From positions 1 through 53,106 of the forward strand of contig VGXS01000029.1 of NCBI GenBank assembly GCA_016873225.1: a stretch of DNA of 53,106 nucleotides. Reading direction: 5' to 3'. The notes below the pieces were generated by a model. The model worked only from the letters and a program-made list of their open reading frames with translations, had not been told where the DNA came from and searched no databases. Positions within the stretch are counted from its first letter, which is position 1, and each line of letters opens with the position of its first letter. The position numbers and the translations under genes are program-made. The DNA comes from Planctomycetota bacterium. Lineage in GTDB: Bacteria; Planctomycetota; Planctomycetia; Gemmatales; Gemmataceae. Positions 42,120 through 51,274 of this stretch are shown here, piece by piece.

Positions 42120-43033
42120 TGACCGAGATGCCCGAAGAAATTGTCACCGTCAGCGATGCCGCGGAGATGCTCGGCGTCAGCGTTTCCTCCGTGAAGCGGT
42201 GGGTGGATGGTGGTGTTTTGCCAGCTGTCAAGACATCGGGGGGACACCGTCGCCTGCGGGTTTCCGACATCATGTCGCTGGCGCGCAGCGGCGTGACAGG
42301 CGGCCTTAACATCGATTTTTTCCGCAAGCGACGAGTTTCTCCGCTCCCTATGCCCGAACCGGCGGCCGTGTACTCCGAACTCCTGAACCTTGTGAAGGAA
42401 CGAAAGCCCGAGGAATTGGCCCTTGGACTCGATCGCGCCCGACAGGCTGGCTTGGAACTCCACACCATGGGGGATGAAGTCATCTTCCCGCTCATGGATG
42501 AGGTTGGAAAACTGTGGCACGAAAAAATGCTTGATGTGGCCGATGAGCACCTGGCCACGCGCGCCATTCACAACACGCTGGCCCGCTGGAAGGAATCGGC
42601 CCTGCAAGCGTCACCGAAAACGGGCCGCTTGGCCGTGGGTGCCTGTCCCCAAGGCGACTACTCCGGGCTGGGAAACTTCCTTGTGGAGCTGTCTCTTCTC
42701 GAAAGGGGTTGGAAGGTCTTAAACCTCGGGCCCAACACCCCGATGGATTCTTTGGCGATGGTGGCGCGTGAGCAGCATGCCGACCTTGTGTGGCTTACCT
42801 GCACCTTTGTCGAGTCGGAGGATTCCTTCGTCACGGATCTCAAGGGCCTCCATCAAAAACTCATGAGTCATGGGACGGCCCTGTTTCTTGGAGGCCGGGC
42901 CCTGCAGGGCCCATTGCGCCGAAAGCTCACCTTCGATTGGCAGGGTGATACGCTTGCCCAGCTTGACCGGGCCCTGGCCGACCGTTTCCCCGCCACGCGT
43001 GAAACCGAAAACCGCGAAACATCCAAGGCCTAG
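42119..43033 (+). CDS. MerR-type HTH regulator with B12-binding domains (CarH/LitR-like) lacking the cobalt-ligand histidine
   Basis: The 304-residue protein has a MerR helix-turn-helix (residues 8-55: VTVSDAAEMLGVSVSSVKRWVDGGVLPAVKTSGGHRRLR), a four-helix B12-binding bundle with Trp133 and the Asp142-Glu143-His144 segment (LWHEKMLDVADEHLATRA), and a Rossmann-type B12-binding domain (LAVGACPQGDYSGLG onward). CarH-type photoreceptors have Glu-x-His-x-x-Gly there; this protein has Asp180-Tyr-Ser182-Gly-Leu-Gly185, so the lower cobalt ligand is missing. It may bind cobalamin otherwise, bind another ligand, or be ligand-independent. The ATG at 42119 has only a weak GGTGA before it. Divergent from the sigma-factor gene. 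Confidence 0.88.
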   Translation: MTEMPEEIVTVSDAAEMLGVSVSSVKRWVDGGVLPAVKTSGGHRRLRVSDIMSLARSGVTGGLNIDFFRKRRVSPLPMPEPAAVYSELLNLVKERKPEELALGLDRARQAGLELHTMGDEVIFPLMDEVGKLWHEKMLDVADEHLATRAIHNTLARWKESALQASPKTGRLAVGACPQGDYSGLGNFLVELSLLERGWKVLNLGPNTPMDSLAMVAREQHADLVWLTCTFVESEDSFVTDLKGLHQKLMSHGTALFLGGRALQGPLRRKLTFDWQGDTLAQLDRALADRFPATRETENRETSKA

Positions 43034-43051
43034 CCGCCGCCCCTGTTTGGC

Positions 43052-43079
43052 TTGACCCGGAACCCCCGCTGCGGATAAC
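43052..43079 (+). promoter_or_regulatory. possible sigma-70 promoter for the parvulin gene
   Basis: TTGACC (43052-43057) and GATAAC (43074-43079) are separated by 16 bases, matching the consensus at five and four positions. They lie 50 bases before the ATG at 43130, which also has a GGGGAG ribosome-binding site. Support is sequence pattern only. Confidence 0.3.
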
Positions 43080-43129
43080 CGATCGCCGCGGCCACACACC
43101 CGGCAAGGCCGTTCGAGGGGAGTTCACGC

Positions 43130-44422
43130 ATGTCTGGCGGCACCAAGGCGACGGCCCGGGCGGGCCTCATGCTGCTGGGCATCCTGGCGGTCGGTTGCCA
43201 ATCGCCCGCGATGCGTCAACTTTCCTCGCAGGGTGCCATGCCCACTGACCTCGCCGAGCGCATTTCCCGCCTGGGCAAGGGCCAGAATGTCTATTCCGCC
43301 GGCGCCGGCCGTCAGCAGGAGGAAGAAGCCCTCCAGGCATTGGTGCGGTCCCAGATGCCCGACCTTCCGGCTAGCGGGGCGTTGCAACCTCCGCCGCTGC
43401 CCGAACGCAAGGACGCTCCCGCCAATCCGCCCATGCCGCCGATCCAGAAAACCTCGGGAAGCGCCGCCCGCCTGGGCAACCCACAACCCGTGGAACTGGG
43501 TCGGCTTCATGACAGCGGCGTGGTGGTCGCCGTCGTGAACGGCGAGGCGATCCTCGAGGAGGAAGTACGACTGGCGATCGCCCAGGGCGGAGGCGATGGC
43601 GAGGGCCCGGCGCAGCGCCGGAAATCAGCCGTTTCGCTTCTGGTCGACCGCGAGCTGATCGTGCAGGATGTCATGGCCAAATTGAGCAAGAACCCGCAGG
43701 CCCAGAAGTTCATGGACAAGCTCAAGGAACTGGCGGGCAAGGACTTCGAAAGAACCCTCCGCACTATCCGCGACAAGAGCAAGGCGGCCTCGGAGGAGGA
43801 TTTCCAGGAAATGCTCAAGGCGCAGGGGATACCCCTCGACCTCATGCGCCGGCAGTCGGAACGGAACTTCATCGCCGTCAACTACATGCAGCAGCGCGTC
43901 ACGCCCATGACGGAGCGGATCAGCGGCGCCGACCTGCGCGGTTACTACGAGTCGCACCCGGAGGACTTCACGGTGCCCGACAGCGTCGCTTGGAAGCACA
44001 TCTTCATCGCCGCCGCGGCGTTCAAGTCGCGAGATGACGCGCGCAGGCTGGCCGAGTCGCTGCACGCGCGCCTTCGCGCCGGGGAGGATTTCAAGGGGCT
44101 TTCCAAGCAGTACTGCCACGGCGACAGCGCGCTGCGCGATGGCGACGGCCTGGGCCGCAAGCGAGGCGAAATCAAGCCGCCCGAGCTTGAAGCCCCGCTG
44201 TTCAAGGCGGCGGCGGGCGAACTTCTGCCGGTGATGGAGTTGCGAAACGGGTACCATGTCGCCCGCGTGGAATCACGGGAGTTCGCCGGACTCAAGCCGT
44301 TCGATGAGAAGGTGCAGAAACAAATACGCTCAAGGTTGCGCGAGGAGATCGCCCAGCGCGAGATGAAGCGCCTGGTCTCGGAACTCAAGCGCGTCGCCGT
44401 CATCGAGTACCCGGGGCAATAG
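43130..44422 (+). CDS. peptidyl-prolyl cis-trans isomerase (SurA/parvulin type), probable lipoprotein
   Basis: The 430-residue protein has a lipoprotein-like signal ending at Cys23 (LLGILAVGCQS), a Pro-rich linker to about residue 125, a SurA-type helical N-domain (VVVAVVNGEAILEEEVRLAIAQ, then LVDRELIVQDVMAKLSKNPQAQKFMDK) and a C-terminal parvulin domain (WKHIFIAAAAFKSRDDARRLAESLHARLRAGEDFKGLSKQYCHG, LGRKRGEIKPPELEAPLFKAAAGELLPVMELRNGYHVARV). It probably acts as an envelope folding chaperone/isomerase attached to a membrane. The Pro-rich linker would span the envelope. The ATG at 43130 has GGGGAG seven bases upstream. Confidence 0.9.
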   Translation: MSGGTKATARAGLMLLGILAVGCQSPAMRQLSSQGAMPTDLAERISRLGKGQNVYSAGAGRQQEEEALQALVRSQMPDLPASGALQPPPLPERKDAPANPPMPPIQKTSGSAARLGNPQPVELGRLHDSGVVVAVVNGEAILEEEVRLAIAQGGGDGEGPAQRRKSAVSLLVDRELIVQDVMAKLSKNPQAQKFMDKLKELAGKDFERTLRTIRDKSKAASEEDFQEMLKAQGIPLDLMRRQSERNFIAVNYMQQRVTPMTERISGADLRGYYESHPEDFTVPDSVAWKHIFIAAAAFKSRDDARRLAESLHARLRAGEDFKGLSKQYCHGDSALRDGDGLGRKRGEIKPPELEAPLFKAAAGELLPVMELRNGYHVARVESREFAGLKPFDEKVQKQIRSRLREEIAQREMKRLVSELKRVAVIEYPGQ

Positions 44423-44530
44423 CTAGCCGGTGCAACCCGGCGGCTCAACAATCGGGAAAACAGGAGACGAGCGCCGCCAAGCGACGGGTCCCCTCCCAAA
44501 TCCCGAGCCGTTCGCCTATCGTGAAGATTC

Positions 44531-45409
44531 ATGAAGGGAACGCCGATTCCATCGCCGCAAGCGGCCACACCCCTGCTGCCTTGGCTGCACCAGACGCTGG
44601 GCGCCGCCATGCCCAAGGCGCGTGTCGCGCAGGCTCTGCGCATGGGCCGGATCGCCATTAACGGAACGGCCATCACCCGCCACGACCATATGGTCGAACC
44701 AAGCGACACGCTGGCCCTGTTGGCCAAAGGGTGCGCCGCCACAAGCCATGGCACGCAAGGCTGCCGAATCCGAATCGTTCATCTCGATGACCATGTCATC
44801 TTGGCTGAAAAGCCGGCGGGCCTGCTGACGGTGGCCACCGAAACCAATACCACCGACACGGCCTACACAAGGCTCCGGGAATGGCTGGAGGGTTCGCGCG
44901 CCGGCCGGCCTTTCGTGGTTCACCGGCTTGACCGCGACACCTCGGGCCTCATCCTTTTCGCCCGATCCGCCGAGGCGCGAGACCAGTTGCAGGCCCGTTG
45001 GGACCAAGTCAACAAAGTCTATCTGGCATTGTGCCGGGGTACGCCGGCCGACCCGGAGGGAGTCATTGACAATTACCTGGAAGAAGGCACGGACCTGAAG
45101 GTGCGGGCTCGCCCGCGGGCGGGTGGCCATGCCAAGCGGGCCGTGTCGCGGTACCGGGTGCTGGCCACGCGCAAAGGCCATTCCCTGGTGGAAGTCATCA
45201 TTGAAACAGGACGCAAGCACCAAGTCCGGGTTCACCTGGCCGGGTTGGGGTGCCCTGTGGCCGGCGACCGGATCTATGGCGACGCCGAGGGCCCTCGCAT
45301 GGCGCTGCATGCCTGGAAGTTGGGGTTCAACCATCCGGGCTCTGGGGAACCGTGCCATTTTGAGGCGGTTCCGAGCCCGCTGTTCCTTCCATGGATGAAC
45401 CAGGCCTGA
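44531..45409 (+). CDS. RluA-family pseudouridine synthase
   Basis: The 292-residue protein has an S4 RNA-binding domain at the N-terminus (WLHQTLGAAMPKARVAQALRMGRIAINGTAI) and a RluA catalytic domain with the signature HRLDRDTSGLILFA, whose Asp is the nucleophile that converts uridine to pseudouridine, followed by KVYLALCRGTP and the C-terminal VEVIIETGRKHQVRVHLAGLGCPVAGDRIYGD blocks. The exact RNA target (23S rRNA or tRNA) cannot be told from sequence. The gene lies between the parvulin and nucleotide-sugar genes without overlap. Confidence 0.93.
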   Translation: MKGTPIPSPQAATPLLPWLHQTLGAAMPKARVAQALRMGRIAINGTAITRHDHMVEPSDTLALLAKGCAATSHGTQGCRIRIVHLDDHVILAEKPAGLLTVATETNTTDTAYTRLREWLEGSRAGRPFVVHRLDRDTSGLILFARSAEARDQLQARWDQVNKVYLALCRGTPADPEGVIDNYLEEGTDLKVRARPRAGGHAKRAVSRYRVLATRKGHSLVEVIIETGRKHQVRVHLAGLGCPVAGDRIYGDAEGPRMALHAWKLGFNHPGSGEPCHFEAVPSPLFLPWMNQA

Positions 45410-45493
45410 CTCCATTGTCATTCGGATTGCGCCACACGAGCTGATTTGACACCCTTTTGACGGGCAGGTTGCTCCCCACAAGGGAAAGGCGGC

Positions 45494-46510
45494 ATGGCAT
45501 TTCTGGTCACTGGCGGCTGCGGGTTCATCGGCAGCAACTTCGTCCGCCTGCTCAGGCGGGCTGAACCGCGCCAGCGGGTGGTGAACCTCGACGCCCTCAC
45601 CTACGCCGGCAACCCGGCCAACCTTTCCGACCTGGAAAACGATTCCAGCTACCAGTTCGTGCATGGCGACATTTCCGACAGGCCCCTGGTCGACAGGGTT
45701 TTGTCGGAGCACAGCATCGAGGCGGTTTTCCACTTCGCGGCCGAGAGCCATGTCGATCGCAGCATCCTCGACAGCGGGCCTTTCATCCGCACCAATGTGC
45801 TGGGCACGCAAACCCTGCTCGACGCCTCCCGCGCCGCCAAGGTGCGCCGTTTCGTGCATGTCTCCACCGACGAGGTGTATGGCAGCCTGGGGGAAGAGGG
45901 GTTTTTCAGTGAAACCACCCCGCTGGCCCCCAATAGCCCCTACGCGGCCTCCAAGGCGTCATCCGACATGCTGGTGCGCGCCTGCCACCACACCCACGGT
46001 TTCGACACGGTGATCACGCGGTGCTCAAACAACTACGGCCCGTACCAGTTCCCCGAAAAGCTCATTCCCCTGGTGATCAGCAACATCGAGGCGGGCCTGC
46101 CCATTCCGGTGTACGGCAACGGGTTGCAGGTACGCGACTGGATCCATGTGGCCGACCATGCCGCCGGCGTGCTGGCGGCTTTCAGGAATGGCAAGGCGGG
46201 CGAGGCATACAACTTCGGCGGTCGATGCGAAAAAACGAACATCAGCCTGGTCAAGACACTCCTGAACCTCATGGGCAAGCCGGAAACCCTCATTCGCCAT
46301 GTCGCCGACAGGCCGGGACACGACCGCCGCTACGCGATCGACTGTTCCAAGGCCGAACGGGAACTCGGCTGGCAGGTGCGGGTTGATTTTTCCAAGGGAT
46401 TGGCCGATACCGTCGGCTGGTACCGCGCCAACCCGGGTTGGGTCGAAACGATCCGGTCCGGTGATTACCGGCGTTATTACCAATCGCAGTACGGGCACCG
46501 GGGAGTTTGA
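45494..46510 (+). CDS. rfbB: dTDP-glucose 4,6-dehydratase
   Basis: The 338-residue protein is an extended short-chain dehydrogenase that turns dTDP-glucose into dTDP-4-keto-6-deoxyglucose. It has the NAD site GGCGFIGSNFVRLLRR, FHFAAESHVDRSI, STDEVYGS, the catalytic Tyr-x-x-x-Lys in PNSPYAASKASSDML, RCSNNYGPYQFPEKLIPL and RPGHDRRYAIDCSKAERELGW, all typical of RfbB. Length is normal. The ATG at 45494 is preceded by AAGGCGG. It opens a nucleotide-sugar cluster; rfbA, rfbC and rfbD are not in the window. Confidence 0.95.
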   Translation: MAFLVTGGCGFIGSNFVRLLRRAEPRQRVVNLDALTYAGNPANLSDLENDSSYQFVHGDISDRPLVDRVLSEHSIEAVFHFAAESHVDRSILDSGPFIRTNVLGTQTLLDASRAAKVRRFVHVSTDEVYGSLGEEGFFSETTPLAPNSPYAASKASSDMLVRACHHTHGFDTVITRCSNNYGPYQFPEKLIPLVISNIEAGLPIPVYGNGLQVRDWIHVADHAAGVLAAFRNGKAGEAYNFGGRCEKTNISLVKTLLNLMGKPETLIRHVADRPGHDRRYAIDCSKAERELGWQVRVDFSKGLADTVGWYRANPGWVETIRSGDYRRYYQSQYGHRGV

Positions 46511-46544
46511 CCCGGCGCGCAGGAAATGACCGCAAGGGACCTAA

Positions 46545-47516
<972 letters not shown>

Positions 47517-47552
47517 CACGATGCCGGTTGACCGGTTCCCCGAGGAAGCCCG

Positions 47553-48512
47553 ATGCGCGTGTTGATCACCGGCGCGACGGGCTTCGTCGGCGGCTGGCTC
47601 ACGGAACGCCTGCTCGCTGAAAAAGGCTGGCAGGTGATGGCGTTCTCACGCGGCCAGAAATGGCCCGAATCGTTGGCTCACCTGGGCCATGTTCCCCTCA
47701 TCAACGGCGACTGCTCCGATTCGGAGTCGATCCGGAGGGCGACGGCCTCGTTCCGCCCCCAGGCGGTGGTACACCTGGCCGGAATGACAAGCCCGGGGCA
47801 ATCGTTCAAGAACCCGGCACAGGCCTGGCACGACAACCTTGGCGGGGCGCGCGGCCTGCTCGAGGGGATCGCCGCGTCGGAGATCAGGCCGCTGGTGCTT
47901 CATGTGGGCACCGGCCTGGTTTACGCCCCGCCGCTGCGCGGGGAGTCCCTGGCGGAGGACGCTCCCTTGGGGCCGGCCAGCCCGTACGCGGCGAGCAAGC
48001 TGGCCGGCGAGGCGGCCGTCGCCAAGCTGGCCGCGGAGCACGGCATCCCCGTGATATTGGCGAGGCCGTTCAACCATATCGGTCCCAGGCAAGGGACCCA
48101 GTTCGCGATCGGAAGCTTCGCGATGCAGGTGGCGGCGATCGCCAGGTCGGGCAAGCCCGGGATCATCGAGACGGGCGACCTGACCCCGCGCCGCGACCTC
48201 ACCGATGTCCGCGATGTTGTGGAGGCGTATCGCCTGCTGATCAGGCGCGGAACCGCCGGCGGCCCCTACAACATCGGCTCCGGATCCAGCATTTCCATGT
48301 CAGGGGTGCTCGGCCGCCTGATCGCGCTGGCGGAAGTGGAGGTGGAGGTGCGCACCCGCTCCGACCTGCTGAGGCCGGGCGACCCCCTCGACTTCCGCGC
48401 CGACGGCTCCCGCATCAGCGGGGAAACCGGCTGGAAACCGGCCATACCCCTCGACACGACCCTTTCCGACATTCTCGCCTCGTTCGCGGGGCGGGGAAAT
48501 TCCATAGCCTGA
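47553..48512 (+). CDS. NAD-dependent epimerase/reductase, probably GDP-4-keto-6-deoxymannose reductase (Rmd-like)
   Basis: The 319-residue protein is an extended short-chain dehydrogenase: VLITGATGFVGGWLTERLLAEKGW at the NAD site, VVHLAGMTSPGQSF, a Tyr-x-x-x-Lys in SPYAASKLAGEAAVAKL, RPFNHIGPRQGTQFAIGSFAMQ and LTPRRDLTDVRDVVEAYRLL. Coming 36 bases after gmd, it most likely reduces the Gmd product to GDP-D-rhamnose (Rmd), though GDP-fucose synthase or an unrelated epimerase cannot be excluded. The ATG at 47553 is preceded by GAGGAAGCCC. Confidence 0.82.
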   Translation: MRVLITGATGFVGGWLTERLLAEKGWQVMAFSRGQKWPESLAHLGHVPLINGDCSDSESIRRATASFRPQAVVHLAGMTSPGQSFKNPAQAWHDNLGGARGLLEGIAASEIRPLVLHVGTGLVYAPPLRGESLAEDAPLGPASPYAASKLAGEAAVAKLAAEHGIPVILARPFNHIGPRQGTQFAIGSFAMQVAAIARSGKPGIIETGDLTPRRDLTDVRDVVEAYRLLIRRGTAGGPYNIGSGSSISMSGVLGRLIALAEVEVEVRTRSDLLRPGDPLDFRADGSRISGETGWKPAIPLDTTLSDILASFAGRGNSIA

Positions 48513-48537
48513 TAGTACCAAGGGCGGAGAATCACCG

Positions 48538-49854
48538 ATGCGTTTGGCGATTTTGGGAACCGGTTATGTCGGCCTTGTGACGGGCACATGCTTCTCCGAC
48601 TTCGGCAACACCGTCGCCTGCATCGACAAGGACGCCGCCAAGGTCGAGGGCCTCCGGCAGGGACGGATCCCCATCTACGAACCGGGCCTTCAGGAACTCG
48701 TCGAGCGAAACACCCGCGAGGGCCGGCTTTCGTTCACCACCGACCTTCCAGCGGGCATCAAGGGCGCCGAGGTGGTTTTCATCTGCGTCGGCACCCCCCA
48801 GGCTGCCGACGGCAGCGCCGATCTCTCCATCGTCTTCGATGTGGTTCGGTCGATCCGCGACCATGTCGACGGGCCGAAGATCGTCGTCATCAAGAGCACC
48901 GTTCCCGTCGGCACGAACGACAAGGCCCTGGAAATCCTCAAGGATGCCAGGCATCCGGTGCGCCTGGCGAGCAATCCCGAGTTTCTCAAGGAAGGCGCCG
49001 CCATCGATGACTGCCTCCGCCCCGACCGCGTCGTCGTGGGCGTGCGCGAGGCGGCCACGGGCGAGACGCTGAAGGCGCTCTACGCCCCGTTCCTGCGCAC
49101 CGAGAAGCCGTTCCTGATGATGTCGCCCTTGAGCGCCGAGATGACCAAGTACGCGGCCAACGCGATGCTCGCCACGAAAATCAGCTTCATCAACGAGATG
49201 GCGAACCTGTGCGAGCGCGCCGGCGCCGACATCAACGATGTCCGCCGCGGCATGGGCCACGACAGCCGCATCGGGTTCCAGTTCCTGTTCCCCGGCGCCG
49301 GATACGGCGGCAGTTGCTTTCCCAAGGATATCCGGGCCGTGGTCTCCATGGCGGGGGAGTTCGGCGCCGGCAGCGACCTCATGCGCTCGGTGGACCTGGT
49401 CAACGAAAACCAGAAGAAGGTCCTGGGAGCCAAGGTCGCCTCGCATTACCCCGGCGGCATCGCGGGAAAGACCTTCGCCATCTGGGGCCTCTCCTTCAAG
49501 CCGCGGACCGATGACATCCGCGAGGCGCCGTCGCTGGTGCTCATCGATTCTCTGCTGGCCGCGGGCGCCCGGTGCCAGGCGCACGACCCGGAAGGCATGC
49601 CCAATGTCCGCAAATTGTTGGGCGACCGGATCACCTATGCCCAGTCGCCCTTGCAGGCGCTCGATGGCGCCGACGCCCTGGTCGTGGTGACCGAATGGAG
49701 CGAATTCCGCACTCCCGACTTCGGCGTGCTGGCCGCCAAGCTGCGCGACAAGGTCATCTTCGACGGCCGCAACCTTTTCGACCCGGCCGTGGTGTCGCGC
49801 GCCGGACTCACCTACCACTCCATCGGCCGGGTGACCGCCAAGCCGCCCGGTTGA
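48538..49854 (+). CDS. ugd: UDP-glucose 6-dehydrogenase
   Basis: The 438-residue enzyme oxidises UDP-glucose to UDP-glucuronate with two NAD+. It shows LAILGTGYVGLVTGTCFSDFGNTV, the YEPGLQELV segment, GTPQAADGSADLS, SNPEFLKEGAAIDDCLRPDRVVVG and the catalytic Cys in GAGYGGSCFPKDI, followed by LSFKPRTDDIREAPSL. Length is normal. GGCGGAG precedes the ATG at 48538. It completes a set of genes for uronic acid and 6-deoxyhexose precursors of surface polysaccharide. Confidence 0.96.
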   Translation: MRLAILGTGYVGLVTGTCFSDFGNTVACIDKDAAKVEGLRQGRIPIYEPGLQELVERNTREGRLSFTTDLPAGIKGAEVVFICVGTPQAADGSADLSIVFDVVRSIRDHVDGPKIVVIKSTVPVGTNDKALEILKDARHPVRLASNPEFLKEGAAIDDCLRPDRVVVGVREAATGETLKALYAPFLRTEKPFLMMSPLSAEMTKYAANAMLATKISFINEMANLCERAGADINDVRRGMGHDSRIGFQFLFPGAGYGGSCFPKDIRAVVSMAGEFGAGSDLMRSVDLVNENQKKVLGAKVASHYPGGIAGKTFAIWGLSFKPRTDDIREAPSLVLIDSLLAAGARCQAHDPEGMPNVRKLLGDRITYAQSPLQALDGADALVVVTEWSEFRTPDFGVLAAKLRDKVIFDGRNLFDPAVVSRAGLTYHSIGRVTAKPPG

Positions 49855-49921
49855 CGCTTCACGCGCCCGTCCGGTTCAATCCACGGTGGAGTGGGGCCGT
49901 CCCGCGGCCGGGGAAGCTCAC

Positions 49922-51274
49922 ATGATAGGCCTCGACACCATCTCCGACCCGGCCAGGCCCGAAGAGGATGCCGGCGGCTGGATCGTCCTCAAGATCCGCT
50001 GGGTGGGCGTGATCCTCGGCTACATCGTCGCCAATGCCGCGACGGGCGCCGCGAACGCGCCCCTGCTCAACGCGCTCTTGGCCGTCGGACTCGCCTTCAC
50101 CCTGCTCGACACCTGGTTCCGCAGGCGCGACCGCATCTTCCTGGGCCGCTTTCCCCTGTTCATTTCGGCCATGGAGGCGCTCTTCATCGGCCTATTGTGC
50201 CACTTCGACTCGGGCGCCCAGAGCGCCTTCCGGTACTACTACTTCCTGTCGGTTTTGTGCTGCGTGCTCCGCCACGGGGCCATGGTAGGCTGGCTCACCT
50301 GCCTGGGGCACATCGTGTCCTTCACGGTGCTTTGGTTTTCGGCACCCGCGGATGCGGCCGGCGGCCTCCCCGGGGCCTTGCTGGTGCCCGCCGTGCTGGT
50401 CTGGGTCACCTGGGCCGGCCTGGCCCTGGGAAGCAGCATGCGCGAGGCGCGCGACGAGTTGGGCCGGCTCAACCTCGCCCTGGTGCGAAGCCAGGCCGAG
50501 CTCGAGCAGCGCATCGCCGAGCGCACCCGCCAGTTGCAGGAAACCCAGGCCCAGATGCTCCAGCAGGAAAAGATGGCCAATTTCGGACTTCTCGCCGCTG
50601 GCATTGCCCATGAGGTGGGCAACCCGCTCACCGGCGTGAGCAATGTCGTGCAGTTGCTGCAGCGCAAGGACCACGACGAACGCACCCGCGAGAAACTCGA
50701 CCTCATGGCGGGGGAACTCGCGCGCATGCGGGTGATCCTGCGCGAACTCACGGAATTCGGCAGGCCCGCCAGCCGGGAGCGTTCCGTCTGTTCCATGGCC
50801 GAGGTGGTGGATGACGCGCTGCGCGTGGCGAAATACCACAAAAGGCCGGGATCCCGGCTGCGCCCGCCCAAGGTCGCCGGGGATTTGCCCCGCATCGCAT
50901 GCGTCCGCGGCCAGTTGGCGCAGGTGATCCTGAACCTCGTGCTCAACGCCCTCGACGCGGCGGGCGCCGACGGCGTGGTGGAACTTCGGGGCGACGCGAT
51001 GGCGGGCGAGGTGTTCGTGGAAATCGAGGACAGCGGTCCGGGCTTGTCAGCCTCGGTGCGCGACAGGCTGTTTGAACCATTTGTCACGACAAAGTCCGAG
51101 GGAACCGGACTGGGCCTGTACCTTTCCCGTCGGATCGTGATCGAGCACGGCGGAAGGCTCGAACTCGGCGCTGGATTGTTGGGAGGCGCCCTGTTCCGCG
51201 TGGTGCTGCCCGCCTGGCAGGGCGAGCGGCAGGAACGACTGGAAGCGCCTCCCCGGGCGGGAGCGGCGACATGA
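49922..51274 (+). CDS. sensor histidine kinase (membrane, AtoS/NtrB-like)
   Basis: The 450-residue protein has six or so hydrophobic segments up to residue 170, a coiled coil (about 175-215: LGRLNLALVRSQAELEQRIAERTRQLQETQAQ), a HisKA dimerisation helix with phospho-acceptor His230 (MANFGLLAAGIAHEVGNPLTGV) and a HATPase domain (LAQVILNLVLNALDAAG; EIEDSGPGLS; FVTTKSEGTGLGLYLSRRIVIEHGG). No extracellular sensor loop is evident, so the membrane segments may sense the signal. GGGGA sits seven bases before the ATG at 49922. It overlaps the next gene by ATGA, the usual two-component pairing. Confidence 0.94.
   Translation: MIGLDTISDPARPEEDAGGWIVLKIRWVGVILGYIVANAATGAANAPLLNALLAVGLAFTLLDTWFRRRDRIFLGRFPLFISAMEALFIGLLCHFDSGAQSAFRYYYFLSVLCCVLRHGAMVGWLTCLGHIVSFTVLWFSAPADAAGGLPGALLVPAVLVWVTWAGLALGSSMREARDELGRLNLALVRSQAELEQRIAERTRQLQETQAQMLQQEKMANFGLLAAGIAHEVGNPLTGVSNVVQLLQRKDHDERTREKLDLMAGELARMRVILRELTEFGRPASRERSVCSMAEVVDDALRVAKYHKRPGSRLRPPKVAGDLPRIACVRGQLAQVILNLVLNALDAAGADGVVELRGDAMAGEVFVEIEDSGPGLSASVRDRLFEPFVTTKSEGTGLGLYLSRRIVIEHGGRLELGAGLLGGALFRVVLPAWQGERQERLEAPPRAGAAT

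Noticed and set aside
45446..45451. TTGACA upstream of rfbB as a promoter
   Set aside because: No acceptable -10 at 16-18 bases, so kept out of the feature list.
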